NCBI RefSeq assembly: GCF_013376005.1
Contig: NZ_JABMJK010000003.1
Location: 434,001 to 498,000 of the forward strand
Length of the DNA stretch: 64,000 nt
Direction of reading: 5' to 3'
Source: Duganella sp. SG902
GTDB taxonomy: Bacteria > Pseudomonadota > Gammaproteobacteria > Burkholderiales > Burkholderiaceae_D
Shown here: piece after piece, positions 8,700 to 17,626 of the stretch
How positions within the stretch are numbered: the stretch's first letter is position 1
How the letters are laid out: each line of letters begins with the position of its first letter
The notes under the pieces: generated by a model
Seen by the model: the letters and a program-made list of their open reading frames with translations, nothing else
Database searches by the model: none
What the model was told of the DNA's origin: nothing
Position numbers and translations under genes: made by a program

Positions 8700-8957
8700 A
8701 TACGCGAAACCTCACGTCCAAGGGCTATGTCGGTTTTATGGGTACGGAGCAAGCGGGAGGTGCCTCGCGTCGTCAACTTGGTGAAAAAGAAGGCACAAGC
8801 CAAGCGAAACATCGCGCTGCTCTACTGTTTATTTGGCCTCGGCCCGCGTGCCAAAGAAATTGCGGCGCTGTGCATCACAGCATGTGTTGGGCGCCAATGT
8901 TGGCCCATTCGTTCACCGCTATGACCTCTTGCGCGATGTGCACATCCATTGAGCCTG
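8700..8957 (+). pseudogene. Probable tyrosine recombinase (integrase) remnant
   Basis: One frame contains a hydrophobic helix (I-A-L-L-Y-C-L-F-G-L-G) followed by P-R-A-K-E-I-A-A-L. This matches the box I signature of tyrosine recombinases (G-x-R-x-x-E-I-x-x-L) that holds the first catalytic Arg. After about 8880 the expected continuation (H-V-L-G-A-N) moves to another frame, and stop codons follow. The rest of the catalytic domain, with the Tyr, is missing. It lies right beside the 5' end of the intact target gene, where the integrase of an integrative element usually sits. The reading rests on one short motif. Confidence 0.4.
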
Positions 8958-8972
8958 CTAAACTGACAGGCT

Positions 8973-9758
8973 ATGTCCAAGTCTTCAAAGCTCTCCACAG
9001 CCAACATCCGGTTCGATCTACCCGGCCATCCTCCTGCAACCATCACGGAATTTGAGGGCGTGCGCAGCCTGCATCTCGGCACCTCATGGGTGCAGGGCGC
9101 GATGCGCATCGCCAAGCCGGACAACATCGAGCTCGAATACGTGCAGATGATGATGATGTGGCTTCTGTTTAATGACCAGCCGCGCCACATCGTGCAGCTG
9201 GGCCTGGGCAGCGCCGCGCTCACCAAGTTCTGCTACCGCCGCCTGCCGCAGGCGCGCGTGACCGCCATCGAGCTCAATCCCAACGTGATCGCCATGTGCG
9301 AGGCGCAGTTCGCCCTGCCGCCCAATGATGAGCGCCTCAACGTGCGCGAAATGAACGCGATGGACTTCGTGCTCGATCCAGCCAACCGCGACACGGTCGA
9401 CATCCTGCAGGTGGATTTGTACGATGAGGAGGCGCGGGGTCCGGTGCTGGATTCGCAGGAGTTTTACGAGGGCTGCGCCAACGTGCTGCGCGACGGCGGC
9501 ATGATGACCACCAATGTGTTTGGCGACGACTTCAAAAACTATGACAAGAACCTGCAGACCATGGAGCTGGTGTTCGACGCGGTGGTGTGGCTGCCGGAGG
9601 TGCACGATGCGAACATCGTCGTCATCGCCTTCAAGAACGCGCCCGCGCTGGACTTCAGCGTGCTGTACGAGCGCGCGGCCGAGATCAGGAAAACCCTGAA
9701 CCTGCCGGCCAAAAACTGGGTCAACGGCCTGAAAGGCTGGATGCGCGATCACCAGTAG
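8973..9758 (+). CDS. Spermidine-synthase-like SAM-fold protein
   Basis: A soluble protein of 261 aa with the Rossmann-type fold shared by polyamine synthases and class I methyltransferases. The nucleotide-binding motif I (V-Q-L-G-L-G-S-A-A-L-T-K-F) lies near residue 73, the acidic ribose-binding residue in V-T-A-I-E-L-N-P near 95, and I-L-Q-V-D-L-Y-D near 146. Length is close to short SpeE-like proteins, but an N-terminal spermidine-synthase domain is lacking, so the substrate is uncertain. The first ~58 codons duplicate the broken fragment at 5282-5434. The present 5' end therefore seems to have been brought in by the island while the rest is the original gene. Confidence 0.8.
   Translation: MSKSSKLSTANIRFDLPGHPPATITEFEGVRSLHLGTSWVQGAMRIAKPDNIELEYVQMMMMWLLFNDQPRHIVQLGLGSAALTKFCYRRLPQARVTAIELNPNVIAMCEAQFALPPNDERLNVREMNAMDFVLDPANRDTVDILQVDLYDEEARGPVLDSQEFYEGCANVLRDGGMMTTNVFGDDFKNYDKNLQTMELVFDAVVWLPEVHDANIVVIAFKNAPALDFSVLYERAAEIRKTLNLPAKNWVNGLKGWMRDHQ
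9109..9145 (+). repeat. 37-bp direct repeat, right copy (candidate attR)
   Basis: Identical to 5398-5434. It lies inside the intact spermidine-synthase-like gene at the point where similarity between the two 5' ends stops. Confidence 0.7.
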
Positions 9759-9893
9759 TTTTCCGCATATCGATATGCATCCGCCTCATACCGATGCATG
9801 CGCGCCACACTTTTGGGCGCCCATGCACCATGTTCGTTCCGGGCCGCCGGTTACTTTACGATACATTACGTTTCAGTGCACGAAATATTGGTA

Positions 9894-9905
9894 AATGTGC
9901 ACATT
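9894..9905. promoter_or_regulatory. 12-bp palindrome upstream of a TonB receptor gene
   Basis: AATGTGCACATT is a perfect palindrome about 110 bp before the receptor start, with a second GTGCAC core about 20 bp to the left. A 14-bp palindrome (GCATATCGATATGC) lies at 9765-9778. These are candidate operators for nutrient-dependent control; no matching regulator is known to me. The rest of 9759-10015 holds no gene. Confidence 0.3.
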
Positions 9906-10015
9906 GCGCAACATTGTGGTGCATGCCGCGTTGTCGCTCATTGGAGGCTACCTTTAGTATTTTTATCAACGGCCCTACCCCGCTGGCCGTCTTCAAATAC
10001 CTAGAGAGAAAACCA

Positions 10016-12451
10016 ATGCAAAGAGCACCACAATTTAAACGCACCTTGCTGGCCAGCGCTATCCTGCTGTTGGCCGCGCAAAGCGCTTTCGCGCAGTCGT
10101 CCACCGACGGCGCCGCCAAAGCCGATGATCAACAAACCGTGGTCGTACTGGGCTCGCGCTCGGTCGCCAAAACCGCGCTGGACACCTCGGCGCCGGTGGG
10201 CCTGATCGGCCTGAAAGACCTGCAGACCGCCGGCCCGCTGGAGCTGGGCAAGCTGCTGCAAACGCTGGACCCGTCGTTCAACTTCTCCACCACCTTTATC
10301 AGCGACGGCACCGACTCGATCCGTCCGGCCACCCTGCGCTCGCTCGGCCCTGACCAGGTGCTGGTGCTGATCAACGGTAAACGCCGTCACCAGCAGGCGC
10401 TGGTCAACGTGCAGCAAACCATCGGCCGTGGCTCGGCCGGTACCGACATCAACGCCATTCCGCTGGCCGCCATCCATCACATCGAGGTGCTGCGCGACGG
10501 CGCCGCTGCCCAATACGGCTCGGACGCGATCGCCGGCGTGATCAACATCGTCCTCAAGTCGAACGTCGGCGAGACCGCCGTCAGCGGCCAGCTGGGCACC
10601 ACCTCGGAAGGCGACGGCGACATGTACTCGGCCAGCGTCAACCGCGGCTTCGCGCTGGGCGAGAACGGCGGCTTCGTCAACCTGACCGCCGAGTGGCGCA
10701 AGCGCGGCGAAACCAACCGCGCCGGCCCGGACTCGCTGCGCGTGAACCCGCCGCGCGTGACCCAGCACATCGGCGACAGCAACACCAAGGACGCCTACCT
10801 GTGGTGGAACGCCGCCCTGCCGATCGACAAGAGCAGCGAGTTCTACGCCTTCGGCGGCGTCTCGCAGCGCAAGAGCGATTCGTATGGCTTCTTCCGCTCG
10901 GCCGGCGACGCCCGCACCGTGCCGGAAGTGTATCCAAACGGCTTCCTGCCGGCCATCCACACCGACATCAAGGACGCCTCGTTCGCGTTCGGCTACCGCC
11001 GCGACCTGGCCGGCGACTGGAAGGCCGACGTCAGCATCAACTACGGCCAGAGCGAGCTGGCGTTCCACGAGTCGAACAGCTTGAACGTCTCCTACTGGTA
11101 CGAACCGAAACCGGGCGGCGGCATCTACGCCGAATCGGCGCGCGAGGCCGACACCGGCACGCTGAAGTTCAACCAGCTGACCTTCAACGCCGACGTCAAG
11201 GGCCCGGTCAAATTCGGCGAGACCGAAGTGAATCTGGCCACCGGCTTCGAGTACCGCCAGGATAACTATCAGATCGTCGCCGGCGATCCGATCTCCTACC
11301 AGTACGGCCGCACCAACAACCCGGCCATCGTGATCAAGACGCCAAGCGGCGCCACCGCAGCAGCCGGCATCCAGGGCTTCCCTGGCTACACGCCATCGAC
11401 CGCCGTGGATTCGGGACGTCACAACATCGCCCTGTTCCTGGACGCCGAGACCAAGCCAGTCAAGGAGCTGACCCTGGGCGGCGCCGTGCGCTATGAAAAA
11501 TACTCGGACTTCGGCGACACCGTCACCGGCAAGCTGAGCGCGCGCTTCGACCCGACCAAGGAAGTGGGCTTCCGCGCCAGCGCCTCGACCGGCTTCCGTG
11601 CGCCCAGCGTGCAGCAGGAGTTCTACAGCTCCGTGTCGACCAACCTGAATAACGGCGTGCTGACCGAAACCCTGACCGCGCGTCAGGGCAGCGCCGTGAC
11701 CCAGGCCTTCGGCATCAAGCCGCTGAAAGAGGAAACCTCGACCAGCATCAGCGGCGGTATCGTGCTGCGTCCGGCGAAGAACATGTCGCTGACCGCGGAC
11801 GCGTACCAGATCAAGATCAAGGACCGCATCGTGTTCTCGAGCGAGATCGCGCCTGAAGCCGGCGGCGGCCCGATCGCCAACATCCTGAAGCCACTGGGCG
11901 TGGGCCAGGCGCAGTTCTTCACCAACGCTGTCGATACCCGCACCCGCGGCCTGGACATCGTGGCGGAGCACACCACCAAGTTTGACGCGTCGACGCTGGT
12001 GCTGTCGGGCCAACTGGGCTTCAACAAAACCGAAGTGACCAAGCGCCACTCGACGTCCACGGTGCTGAGCGGCGAGAAGCTGTTCGACAAGTCGCAAGTG
12101 ACCCTGATCGAACACGGCCAGCCACGCAAGCACCACGTGGTGGGCGCGGACTACACGGTCGGCGCATGGAACCTGAACGCGCGCGCCAACTACTTCGGCG
12201 AAGTGTATGCTGAAAACTTCAGCCCTCTGCAGAAGTGGGACGCGCGCTGGCTAGTGGACACCACCGTGCGCTACGGGTTCAGCAAACGCACCTTCCTGAG
12301 CGTGGGCGTGAACAACGTGTTCAACCAGCTGCCTAACGAGTGGACCAACGGCGGCGACTTCCCGAAACTGGGCTTCACCCGTTGCTGGGAAACCTGCCCT
12401 ATCGGCGTGAACGGCCGCTCGTTCTACGTGCGTGCTGATACGGCGTTTTAA
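10016..12451 (+). CDS. TonB-dependent outer-membrane receptor
   Basis: Outer-membrane active-transport channel of 811 aa. The ATG at 10016 is preceded by a purine-rich ribosome site (AGAGAG) and opens a classical signal peptide of about 27 residues ending A-F-A-Q; a longer open frame upstream is not coding. A TonB-box-like segment (Q-Q-T-V-V-V-L-G-S-R) and plug domain (about 40-170, with L-R-D-G-A-A-A-Q-Y-G-S-D-A-I-A-G-V-I-N-I-V) precede a 22-strand barrel that ends in Phe. The plug resembles siderophore and cobalamin receptors of the CirA/FepA type. The cargo cannot be read from sequence. The gene stands alone and its end overlaps the tail of the convergent MocR-type gene. Confidence 0.93.
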   Translation: MQRAPQFKRTLLASAILLLAAQSAFAQSSTDGAAKADDQQTVVVLGSRSVAKTALDTSAPVGLIGLKDLQTAGPLELGKLLQTLDPSFNFSTTFISDGTDSIRPATLRSLGPDQVLVLINGKRRHQQALVNVQQTIGRGSAGTDINAIPLAAIHHIEVLRDGAAAQYGSDAIAGVINIVLKSNVGETAVSGQLGTTSEGDGDMYSASVNRGFALGENGGFVNLTAEWRKRGETNRAGPDSLRVNPPRVTQHIGDSNTKDAYLWWNAALPIDKSSEFYAFGGVSQRKSDSYGFFRSAGDARTVPEVYPNGFLPAIHTDIKDASFAFGYRRDLAGDWKADVSINYGQSELAFHESNSLNVSYWYEPKPGGGIYAESAREADTGTLKFNQLTFNADVKGPVKFGETEVNLATGFEYRQDNYQIVAGDPISYQYGRTNNPAIVIKTPSGATAAAGIQGFPGYTPSTAVDSGRHNIALFLDAETKPVKELTLGGAVRYEKYSDFGDTVTGKLSARFDPTKEVGFRASASTGFRAPSVQQEFYSSVSTNLNNGVLTETLTARQGSAVTQAFGIKPLKEETSTSISGGIVLRPAKNMSLTADAYQIKIKDRIVFSSEIAPEAGGGPIANILKPLGVGQAQFFTNAVDTRTRGLDIVAEHTTKFDASTLVLSGQLGFNKTEVTKRHSTSTVLSGEKLFDKSQVTLIEHGQPRKHHVVGADYTVGAWNLNARANYFGEVYAENFSPLQKWDARWLVDTTVRYGFSKRTFLSVGVNNVFNQLPNEWTNGGDFPKLGFTRCWETCPIGVNGRSFYVRADTAF

Positions 12452-13958
12452 TTGAACGGTTGGCGGCGTACGCCGCGAGGTGGATCAACGCCGCCAACTG
12501 TTTGACCAGTCCCTCCATCCGCTCGGCTGGCACTTGTGCATAGCCGAGCATCAAACCCTTCCATCCCGAATCTCCCTGTGTGTCGTGCTGGCTTAGCGCG
12601 TTGACCGCGATGCCGTGCCGCTCGGCCTGCGCCGTGACCTCGACGTCATCGATGCGCGCGTCGTTGAAGCGCAAGGACAGGTGCATGCCGGCCGAGCCGC
12701 CGTGCACCGTGGCCACCGATCCCAGATGCTTTTCCAGCGCGGCCACCAGCGCATCGCGGCGCTGGCGATACAGCCTGCGCATGCGGCGCAGGTGCAGCAC
12801 GAACTGGCCGCTGCGCAGGAACTCCGCCAGCGCCAGCTGCTCAGCCACGCGGCCGCGCGCCGACGATTGCGCGCGCATCAGGGCGAAGTCCCCGGCCAGC
12901 GCCGCCGGCACCACCACGAAGCCGATGCGCAGCGACGGGAACATGGTCTTGCTGAAGGTGCCCAGGTAGACCACTGGCGCATCGGGCGTCAGGCCCTGCA
13001 TGGCGTGCAGCGGCGCGCCGTCGTGGCGGAATTCGCTATCGTAGTCGTCCTCGATGATCAGCGCGCCCGCCGCGCGCGCGGCCTCGATCAGCGCATGGCG
13101 GCGGCGCAGGCTCAGTACACTCCCAACCGGATACTGGTGCGAGGGCGTGGTGTAGATCAGCTTTGGAGGACGCAGCAGCCAGTCCTCGCGGCGCGGCGCC
13201 ATGCCGTCGTCATCGACATCGATGCCGGCCACCACCAGCCCGGCCGCGCGCGCCGCCGCCAGCGCGCCGCCGTAGCCGGGATTCTCGATCCAGATGGTTT
13301 CGCCGGCATCGGCCAGGGCGCGCATGCACAGGTCAAGGCTGCTCTGCGTGCCATCGGTGATGAACACCTGGCCGGCACCGCACAGCACACCGCGCGAGGC
13401 GCGCAAATGGCCGGCGATCGCTTCGCGCAGCGGCGCCTCGCCGGCGGGGTCGCCGTAGTTCAGTTGCAGCGCCGTCATGCCGCGCAGTGCGCGCTCCAGC
13501 ATGCGCCGCCACAGCGCCATCGGAAAGTGCTCGAGCGCAGGCACGCCCGGCACAAACGCACCCATGCGGTCGGCATCGCCCGGCAGCGCGCGCAGGTTGC
13601 GCACGCGCTGCGACAGGCCCGGCGGCGCCGCGCCGAGGCCCGGGTCTCTCGCCGCCGCAGCGCGGCCCTTCGGCGCGTGCGCGGTCGTCGCCGGCGCGGT
13701 GAGGGTCGCGACCATCGTGCCGCGCCGGTCGCTGACAACGTAGCCTTCGCCGCTCAACTGCTCATACGCGTACAGCACCGTGTTGCGCGCCACGCCCAGC
13801 TCCTCCGCCAACGCGCGCGACGCGGCCAGCCGGGTGCCGGCGGCCAGCGTGCCCTCGCGGATGGCGGCGCGCAGGCATTCGTGCAGCATGCGCTGACGCG
13901 GCCAAGCGGCGTCGCCATGGCGCTCCGCATAGCGGTTGAACAGCAATACAAAATCCAT
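12399..13958 (-). CDS. MocR/PdxR-type GntR transcriptional regulator with aminotransferase domain
   Basis: A regulator of 519 aa. The N-terminal GntR winged helix (about 15-80, with L-A-A-S-R-A-L-A-E-E-L-G-V-A-R-N-T-V) is joined by a linker to a fold-type I aminotransferase domain (about 145-495). The PLP-binding features are conserved: I-E-D-D-Y-D-S-E-F-R and the Schiff-base lysine in G-T-F-S-K-T-M-F-P-S-L-R-I-G. The ATG at 13958 has GGAG six bases upstream, so I prefer it to an ATG four codons earlier. It is divergent from an FMN-binding oxidase-like gene, the usual arrangement for MocR regulators controlling a neighbour in response to PLP. The last ~50 bp overlap the convergent TonB receptor gene. 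Confidence 0.9.
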   Translation of the reverse strand: MDFVLLFNRYAERHGDAAWPRQRMLHECLRAAIREGTLAAGTRLAASRALAEELGVARNTVLYAYEQLSGEGYVVSDRRGTMVATLTAPATTAHAPKGRAAAARDPGLGAAPPGLSQRVRNLRALPGDADRMGAFVPGVPALEHFPMALWRRMLERALRGMTALQLNYGDPAGEAPLREAIAGHLRASRGVLCGAGQVFITDGTQSSLDLCMRALADAGETIWIENPGYGGALAAARAAGLVVAGIDVDDDGMAPRREDWLLRPPKLIYTTPSHQYPVGSVLSLRRRHALIEAARAAGALIIEDDYDSEFRHDGAPLHAMQGLTPDAPVVYLGTFSKTMFPSLRIGFVVVPAALAGDFALMRAQSSARGRVAEQLALAEFLRSGQFVLHLRRMRRLYRQRRDALVAALEKHLGSVATVHGGSAGMHLSLRFNDARIDDVEVTAQAERHGIAVNALSQHDTQGDSGWKGLMLGYAQVPAERMEGLVKQLAALIHLAAYAANRSIKTPYQHARRTSGRSRR

Positions 13959-14021
13959 TCTTGGCTCCATAAAATTAGCAATCCGTGGATCTATTGATAG
14001 AGCCAGCATTTCATTATATTG

Positions 14022-14038
14022 CCCTTTTTATGAAAGGG
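14022..14038 (+). promoter_or_regulatory. Hairpin overlapping the ribosome site of the FMN-binding gene
   Basis: CCCTTT (14022-14027) can pair with AAAGGG (14033-14038) across a 5-base loop. The right arm is the ribosome site of the gene starting at 14043, so the fold could mask translation initiation. It lies in the 84-bp divergent region shared with the MocR-type gene and may also be an operator half. Confidence 0.35.
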
Positions 14039-14042
14039 AACC

Positions 14043-14693
14043 ATGAACCAGCCACCGAGTGACCGCACCCGCATTCGCCGCGTCGCCAGCAACGCGCACT
14101 ACGACACCGCCACCCTGCACGCCATCGTCGATGACGCCTACCTGTGCCACATCGCCTTCAGCGACGGCAAGGGCGCTCATTGCATTCCCACCGCCTGCTG
14201 GCGCGAGGGCGAACATCTGTACATCCACGGCTCCAACGGCAGCCGCATGGTCAAGCACCTGCTGCAAAACGAATGCTGCGTGACCATCACCCACCTGGAT
14301 GGCCTGGTGCTGGCGCGGTCGGCGTTCAACCACTCGATGAACTTCCGCTCGGCCATGATCTATGGCCGTTTCGAAGCGGTGGAAGGCGGCGCCGCGCGCC
14401 ACGCGTTGGAAGCGTTCATGGAAAAGCTCGCGCCCGGCCGGCAAGCCGAGATCCGCCCCGGCTCGGACAAGGAGTACGCCGCCACCACCGTCCTGCGCAT
14501 CCCGCTGGCGGAGGCGGCCTGCAAAATCCGCGCGGGCGGGGTGGAAGACGACGCCGAAGACCTGAACTGGCCGGTGTGGACCGGCGTGCTGCCCTTGGCG
14601 CGCACGCCGTTGGCGCCGCTGCCGGAGCCCGACTGCAAGCTACCCGCGCCAGCCTACGTTCTGCAATGGGACTCATGTAGTTCAGCTACATGA
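14043..14693 (+). CDS. Pyridoxamine 5'-phosphate oxidase family (FMN-binding split-barrel) protein
   Basis: A soluble protein of 216 aa with the FMN-binding split beta-barrel. It is closest in layout to the short PNPOx-like / nitroreductase-like group rather than to true PdxH, whose C-terminal substrate motif I do not see. Recognisable stretches are the first strands (A-Y-L-C-H-I-A-F), I-P-T-A-C-W-R-E-G-E-H-L-Y-I-H-G and the N-F-R-S-A-M-I-Y-G-R-F core. The ATG at 14043 follows AAAGGGAA by a few bases. It is divergent from the MocR regulator, which is probably its activator or repressor. The likely role is flavin-dependent reduction or oxidation linked to vitamin B6 metabolism, but the substrate is unknown. 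Confidence 0.85.
   Translation: MNQPPSDRTRIRRVASNAHYDTATLHAIVDDAYLCHIAFSDGKGAHCIPTACWREGEHLYIHGSNGSRMVKHLLQNECCVTITHLDGLVLARSAFNHSMNFRSAMIYGRFEAVEGGAARHALEAFMEKLAPGRQAEIRPGSDKEYAATTVLRIPLAEAACKIRAGGVEDDAEDLNWPVWTGVLPLARTPLAPLPEPDCKLPAPAYVLQWDSCSSAT
14674..14692 (+). terminator. Stem-loop at the end of the FMN-binding gene
   Basis: CATGTAG and CTACATG form a perfect 7-bp stem with a 5-base loop and include the stop codon region. No T-run follows directly (a weak CTTTCTG lies 12 bases on), so it may be a processing or weak termination signal. Confidence 0.3.
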
Positions 14694-14863
14694 CGACACA
14701 TCTTTCTGTAGCATAGATACAACTTTATCCGACTACAGAGGCGAAGTAGTCGACGTAAACCGTATTTCGGCACAAACATTGTTTGACTGTTATTCTAGTT
14801 TTAATACAAGATCGAACGAAGCGTCACAAGAACGCGCCATTCGACACACACCTGGAGACTACA

Positions 14864-17587
14864 ATGCAGCTCAATCAATCCCGGCGCGGCCTGCAAGCCG
14901 CGCTGCCGCTCAGCCCTGTCGCCGCCGCCTGCGCGGTGCTGATTTCAGCCCTGTCCGCGCCAGTCCACGCGACGGCGGCCGACACCCCGCAAGCCAGCGA
15001 CGCGCCCACCACCGTGGTGGTGGCCGGCATCCGCCGCGGCATCGAGGACGCCATCTCGGTCAAGAAGGACGCGACCTCCATCGTTGAAACCATCTCCGCA
15101 GAAGACATCGGCAAACTGCCGGACGTCTCGATCGCCGAATCCATCGCGCGCCTGCCCGGCCTTGCGGCGCAACGCGTGGCCGGCCGCGCGCAAGTGATCT
15201 CGATCCGCGGCCTGTCGCCGGACTTCGCCACCACGCTGCTGAACGGTCGCGAACAAGTCAGCACCGGCGACAACCGCTCGGTCGAATTCGACCAGTATCC
15301 ATCGGAGCTGCTGAGCGCCGTCACCATCTACAAAACACCGGACGCGGGCCTGATCGGCCAAGGCCTGTCCGGCACCATCGACATGCAGACCGTGCGCCCG
15401 CTGGCCTTCTCCGGCCGCACCTTCTCGGTCAACGCGCGCGGCGAGAAAAACTCGCTGGGCAAGATCGCCAACGCCAAGGACACCGGCCACCGCGTCAGCG
15501 CCAGCTACATCGACCAGTTTGCCAACCGCACAGTCGGCGTGGCGCTGGGCATCGCCCATCTGGAGTCGCCGATCCTCGACCATGAAACCGGCACCTACGA
15601 GCCATTCTCGCAAAGCGCCGTCTCGGGCGTCCCGGCCGGCACCTACATCACCGCCGGCGTGAAATCGCTGGCCAAGAGCGGCGTGCTGAAACGCACTGGC
15701 CTGATCGGCGTGCTGGAATACCGTCCGTCGAAAATGTGGACCAGCACCCTCGACGTGTTCGCGTCCGAATTCAAGCAGGTCGACACCAACAACCAGTTCG
15801 AGGTAAACCTCGGCGGCTACAACGGCAGCAACAACCCGGTCGGCTTCAACTACCAGACCGTCAACGTGGTGAACGGCACGCTGCTGGGCGGCACCGCCAC
15901 CGGCGCCTACCCGCTGGTGCGCGGCCAGTACAACAACCGCAAGGACCAGATCCGCACCGCCGGCTGGGCCAACCGCTTCAACTTCGGCAGCTGGACCCTG
16001 CTGGCCGACGCCAACTACTCACGCGCCAAGCGCGACGAGACCTACCTCGAAAACAACCTGCAGCTGCAGACCGCGACCGGCGGCGCCTACAACGATCCGC
16101 TGATGACGGTAGGCTGGAAGACCGGCGACTTCGCCACCATCCACGGCACGCTGGATTACAGCGATCCGACCAAGCTCTTGACCGGCAACTCGATCTACGG
16201 CTACGGCAGCACCTACTCGCCGCACCTGGTGGACACCATGAAGAGCTTCAAGCTGGTGGCCACCGTGCCGGTGCCGGACGCGCTGGAAAGCGTGTTCCAT
16301 AACGTCGACGTCGGCGTCAATCACAGCAACCGCACCAAGACCAAGCGCCAGCCTTCGGGCCAGCTGTTCGCCAAGGGGAATCCGACCATCTCCAGCGACC
16401 TGCTGTACGCGCCGGTGGACCTGGGCTTCGCCGGTTCGGGCATCGTGCCGTCGTGGAACGTGCCGGCGGTGATCGCCAAGTACTTCGATCCGATCAACTA
16501 CAGCCTGGCCAATAACGCCGGCACCATCAGCCGCGCCTGGGACGTGACCGAGAAAATCACCACGGGCTTCGTGCGCGCCAACCTCGACTCGGACCTGGGC
16601 GGCGTATCGCTGCGCGGTAACGTCGGCGCGCAGCTGGTGCACACCAACCAGTCGTCGGACTCGCTGTACGCGGACAATGGCGGCGTGGCCCACCCGATCA
16701 GCGACGGCAAGAGCTACAACGACGTGCTGCCGAGCGTGAACCTGGCCTTCGGCCTGGCCAACGACCAGACCCTGCGCGTCTCGCTGGCCAAGCAGATCGC
16801 CCGTCCACGCGTGGACCAACTGAACGCCGGCTTCAACTTCACAGTCGATACCGGCACCCGCCTGCCGAGCGGCAGCGGCGGCAACACAAAACTGGATCCA
16901 TGGAAGGCCAAGGCGTTCGACATCTCGTGGGAAAAATACTTCGCCAAGAAGGGCTACGTGGCGCTGGCGGGCTTCTACAAAAAGCTCGACACCTACATCT
17001 ACACCTTCTCGGAAACCCGCGACTTCTCGCAGTACACGGCAGGCACCATCGCCATCACCAATCAGGGCCAGTACACCACGGCGTACAACGGCAACGGCGG
17101 TATCCTGAAAGGCGCGGAGCTGTCGGTGTCGGTGCCGTTCGACATGCTGACGCCGGCGCTGGACGGCTTTGGCGTGCTGGCATCCACCTCGTACACCGAG
17201 AGCCACATCGACATCAAGGAAGTCAACTCCACGATCGGCAAGATCCCGCTGCCCGGCCTGTCGCGCAACGTCACCAACCTGACGCTGTACTACGAAAAAG
17301 CGGGCTTCTCGACCCGCGTGAGCACCCGCAAGCGTTCCGACTACGTGGGTGAGATCGGCAACTTCGCCGGCGACCGCCAACTGCGCTACGTGGTGGGCGA
17401 TAGCCCGGTCGACTTCCAGATCGGCTACACCTTCAACGAAGGCGCCTACAAGGGACTCGGCGTGCTGCTGCAGGTGAACAACCTGACCAACGAGGCGTAT
17501 GAAACCTACGCCAACAGCAAGGACCGTCAGCTGGAGTACGCGAAGTACGGTCGCACTGTCCTGTTTGGACTGAACTACAAGTTCTGA
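14864..17587 (+). CDS. TonB-dependent receptor (Caulobacter/Xanthomonas type)
   Basis: An outer-membrane receptor of 907 aa. The ATG at 14864 follows GGAG and opens a signal peptide of about 37 residues ending V-H-A. The plug (about 50-190) has the hallmark of the large TonB-receptor subfamily of carbohydrate and oligomer scavengers: I-R-R-G-I-E-D-A-I, E-D-I-G-K-L-P-D-V-S-I-A-E-S-I-A-R-L-P-G and V-I-S-I-R-G-L. The barrel follows and ends in L-N-Y-K-F with the terminal Phe needed for outer-membrane assembly. Receptors of this type often import plant or microbial saccharides, but there is no CAZyme neighbour to indicate the ligand. A terminator lies downstream. The 170 bp before the gene contain its promoter; no operator was identified. 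Confidence 0.93.
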   Translation: MQLNQSRRGLQAALPLSPVAAACAVLISALSAPVHATAADTPQASDAPTTVVVAGIRRGIEDAISVKKDATSIVETISAEDIGKLPDVSIAESIARLPGLAAQRVAGRAQVISIRGLSPDFATTLLNGREQVSTGDNRSVEFDQYPSELLSAVTIYKTPDAGLIGQGLSGTIDMQTVRPLAFSGRTFSVNARGEKNSLGKIANAKDTGHRVSASYIDQFANRTVGVALGIAHLESPILDHETGTYEPFSQSAVSGVPAGTYITAGVKSLAKSGVLKRTGLIGVLEYRPSKMWTSTLDVFASEFKQVDTNNQFEVNLGGYNGSNNPVGFNYQTVNVVNGTLLGGTATGAYPLVRGQYNNRKDQIRTAGWANRFNFGSWTLLADANYSRAKRDETYLENNLQLQTATGGAYNDPLMTVGWKTGDFATIHGTLDYSDPTKLLTGNSIYGYGSTYSPHLVDTMKSFKLVATVPVPDALESVFHNVDVGVNHSNRTKTKRQPSGQLFAKGNPTISSDLLYAPVDLGFAGSGIVPSWNVPAVIAKYFDPINYSLANNAGTISRAWDVTEKITTGFVRANLDSDLGGVSLRGNVGAQLVHTNQSSDSLYADNGGVAHPISDGKSYNDVLPSVNLAFGLANDQTLRVSLAKQIARPRVDQLNAGFNFTVDTGTRLPSGSGGNTKLDPWKAKAFDISWEKYFAKKGYVALAGFYKKLDTYIYTFSETRDFSQYTAGTIAITNQGQYTTAYNGNGGILKGAELSVSVPFDMLTPALDGFGVLASTSYTESHIDIKEVNSTIGKIPLPGLSRNVTNLTLYYEKAGFSTRVSTRKRSDYVGEIGNFAGDRQLRYVVGDSPVDFQIGYTFNEGAYKGLGVLLQVNNLTNEAYETYANSKDRQLEYAKYGRTVLFGLNYKF

Positions 17588-17626
17588 TTCCGGCCAAGGA
17601 CGCCGGCCCCGCAATATGGGCCGGCT

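Larger units (their letters stand above)
5435..9108. mobile_element. Small AT-rich genomic island in the 5' end of a spermidine-synthase-like gene
   Basis: This segment lies between the two copies of a 37-bp direct repeat. It contains an IS30-family element, two AT-rich minus-strand genes, a recombinase-like remnant and a replacement 5' end for the target gene (8973-9108). From about 6780 to 8650 the base composition is visibly poorer in G and C than on either side, and codons often end in A or T. The arrangement fits an integrative element that restores the gene it enters; a tandem duplication followed by insertions is the alternative. The 118 bp between 5435 and the IS contain no gene that I recognise. 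Confidence 0.65.

Noticed and set aside
8513-8812. Minus-strand open frame upstream of the protease
   Set aside because: Overlaps the recombinase-like remnant and has no recognisable domain or ribosome site.
10001-12136. Long open frame on the minus strand across the TonB receptor gene
   Set aside because: It lies antisense to a clear receptor gene with signal peptide, plug and barrel, and has the low-complexity Gly/Val/Arg/Ala content typical of high-GC antisense frames.
13958-14042. tRNA or attachment site near the MocR gene
   Set aside because: Only a short hairpin is present; no cloverleaf or CCA-type sequence.
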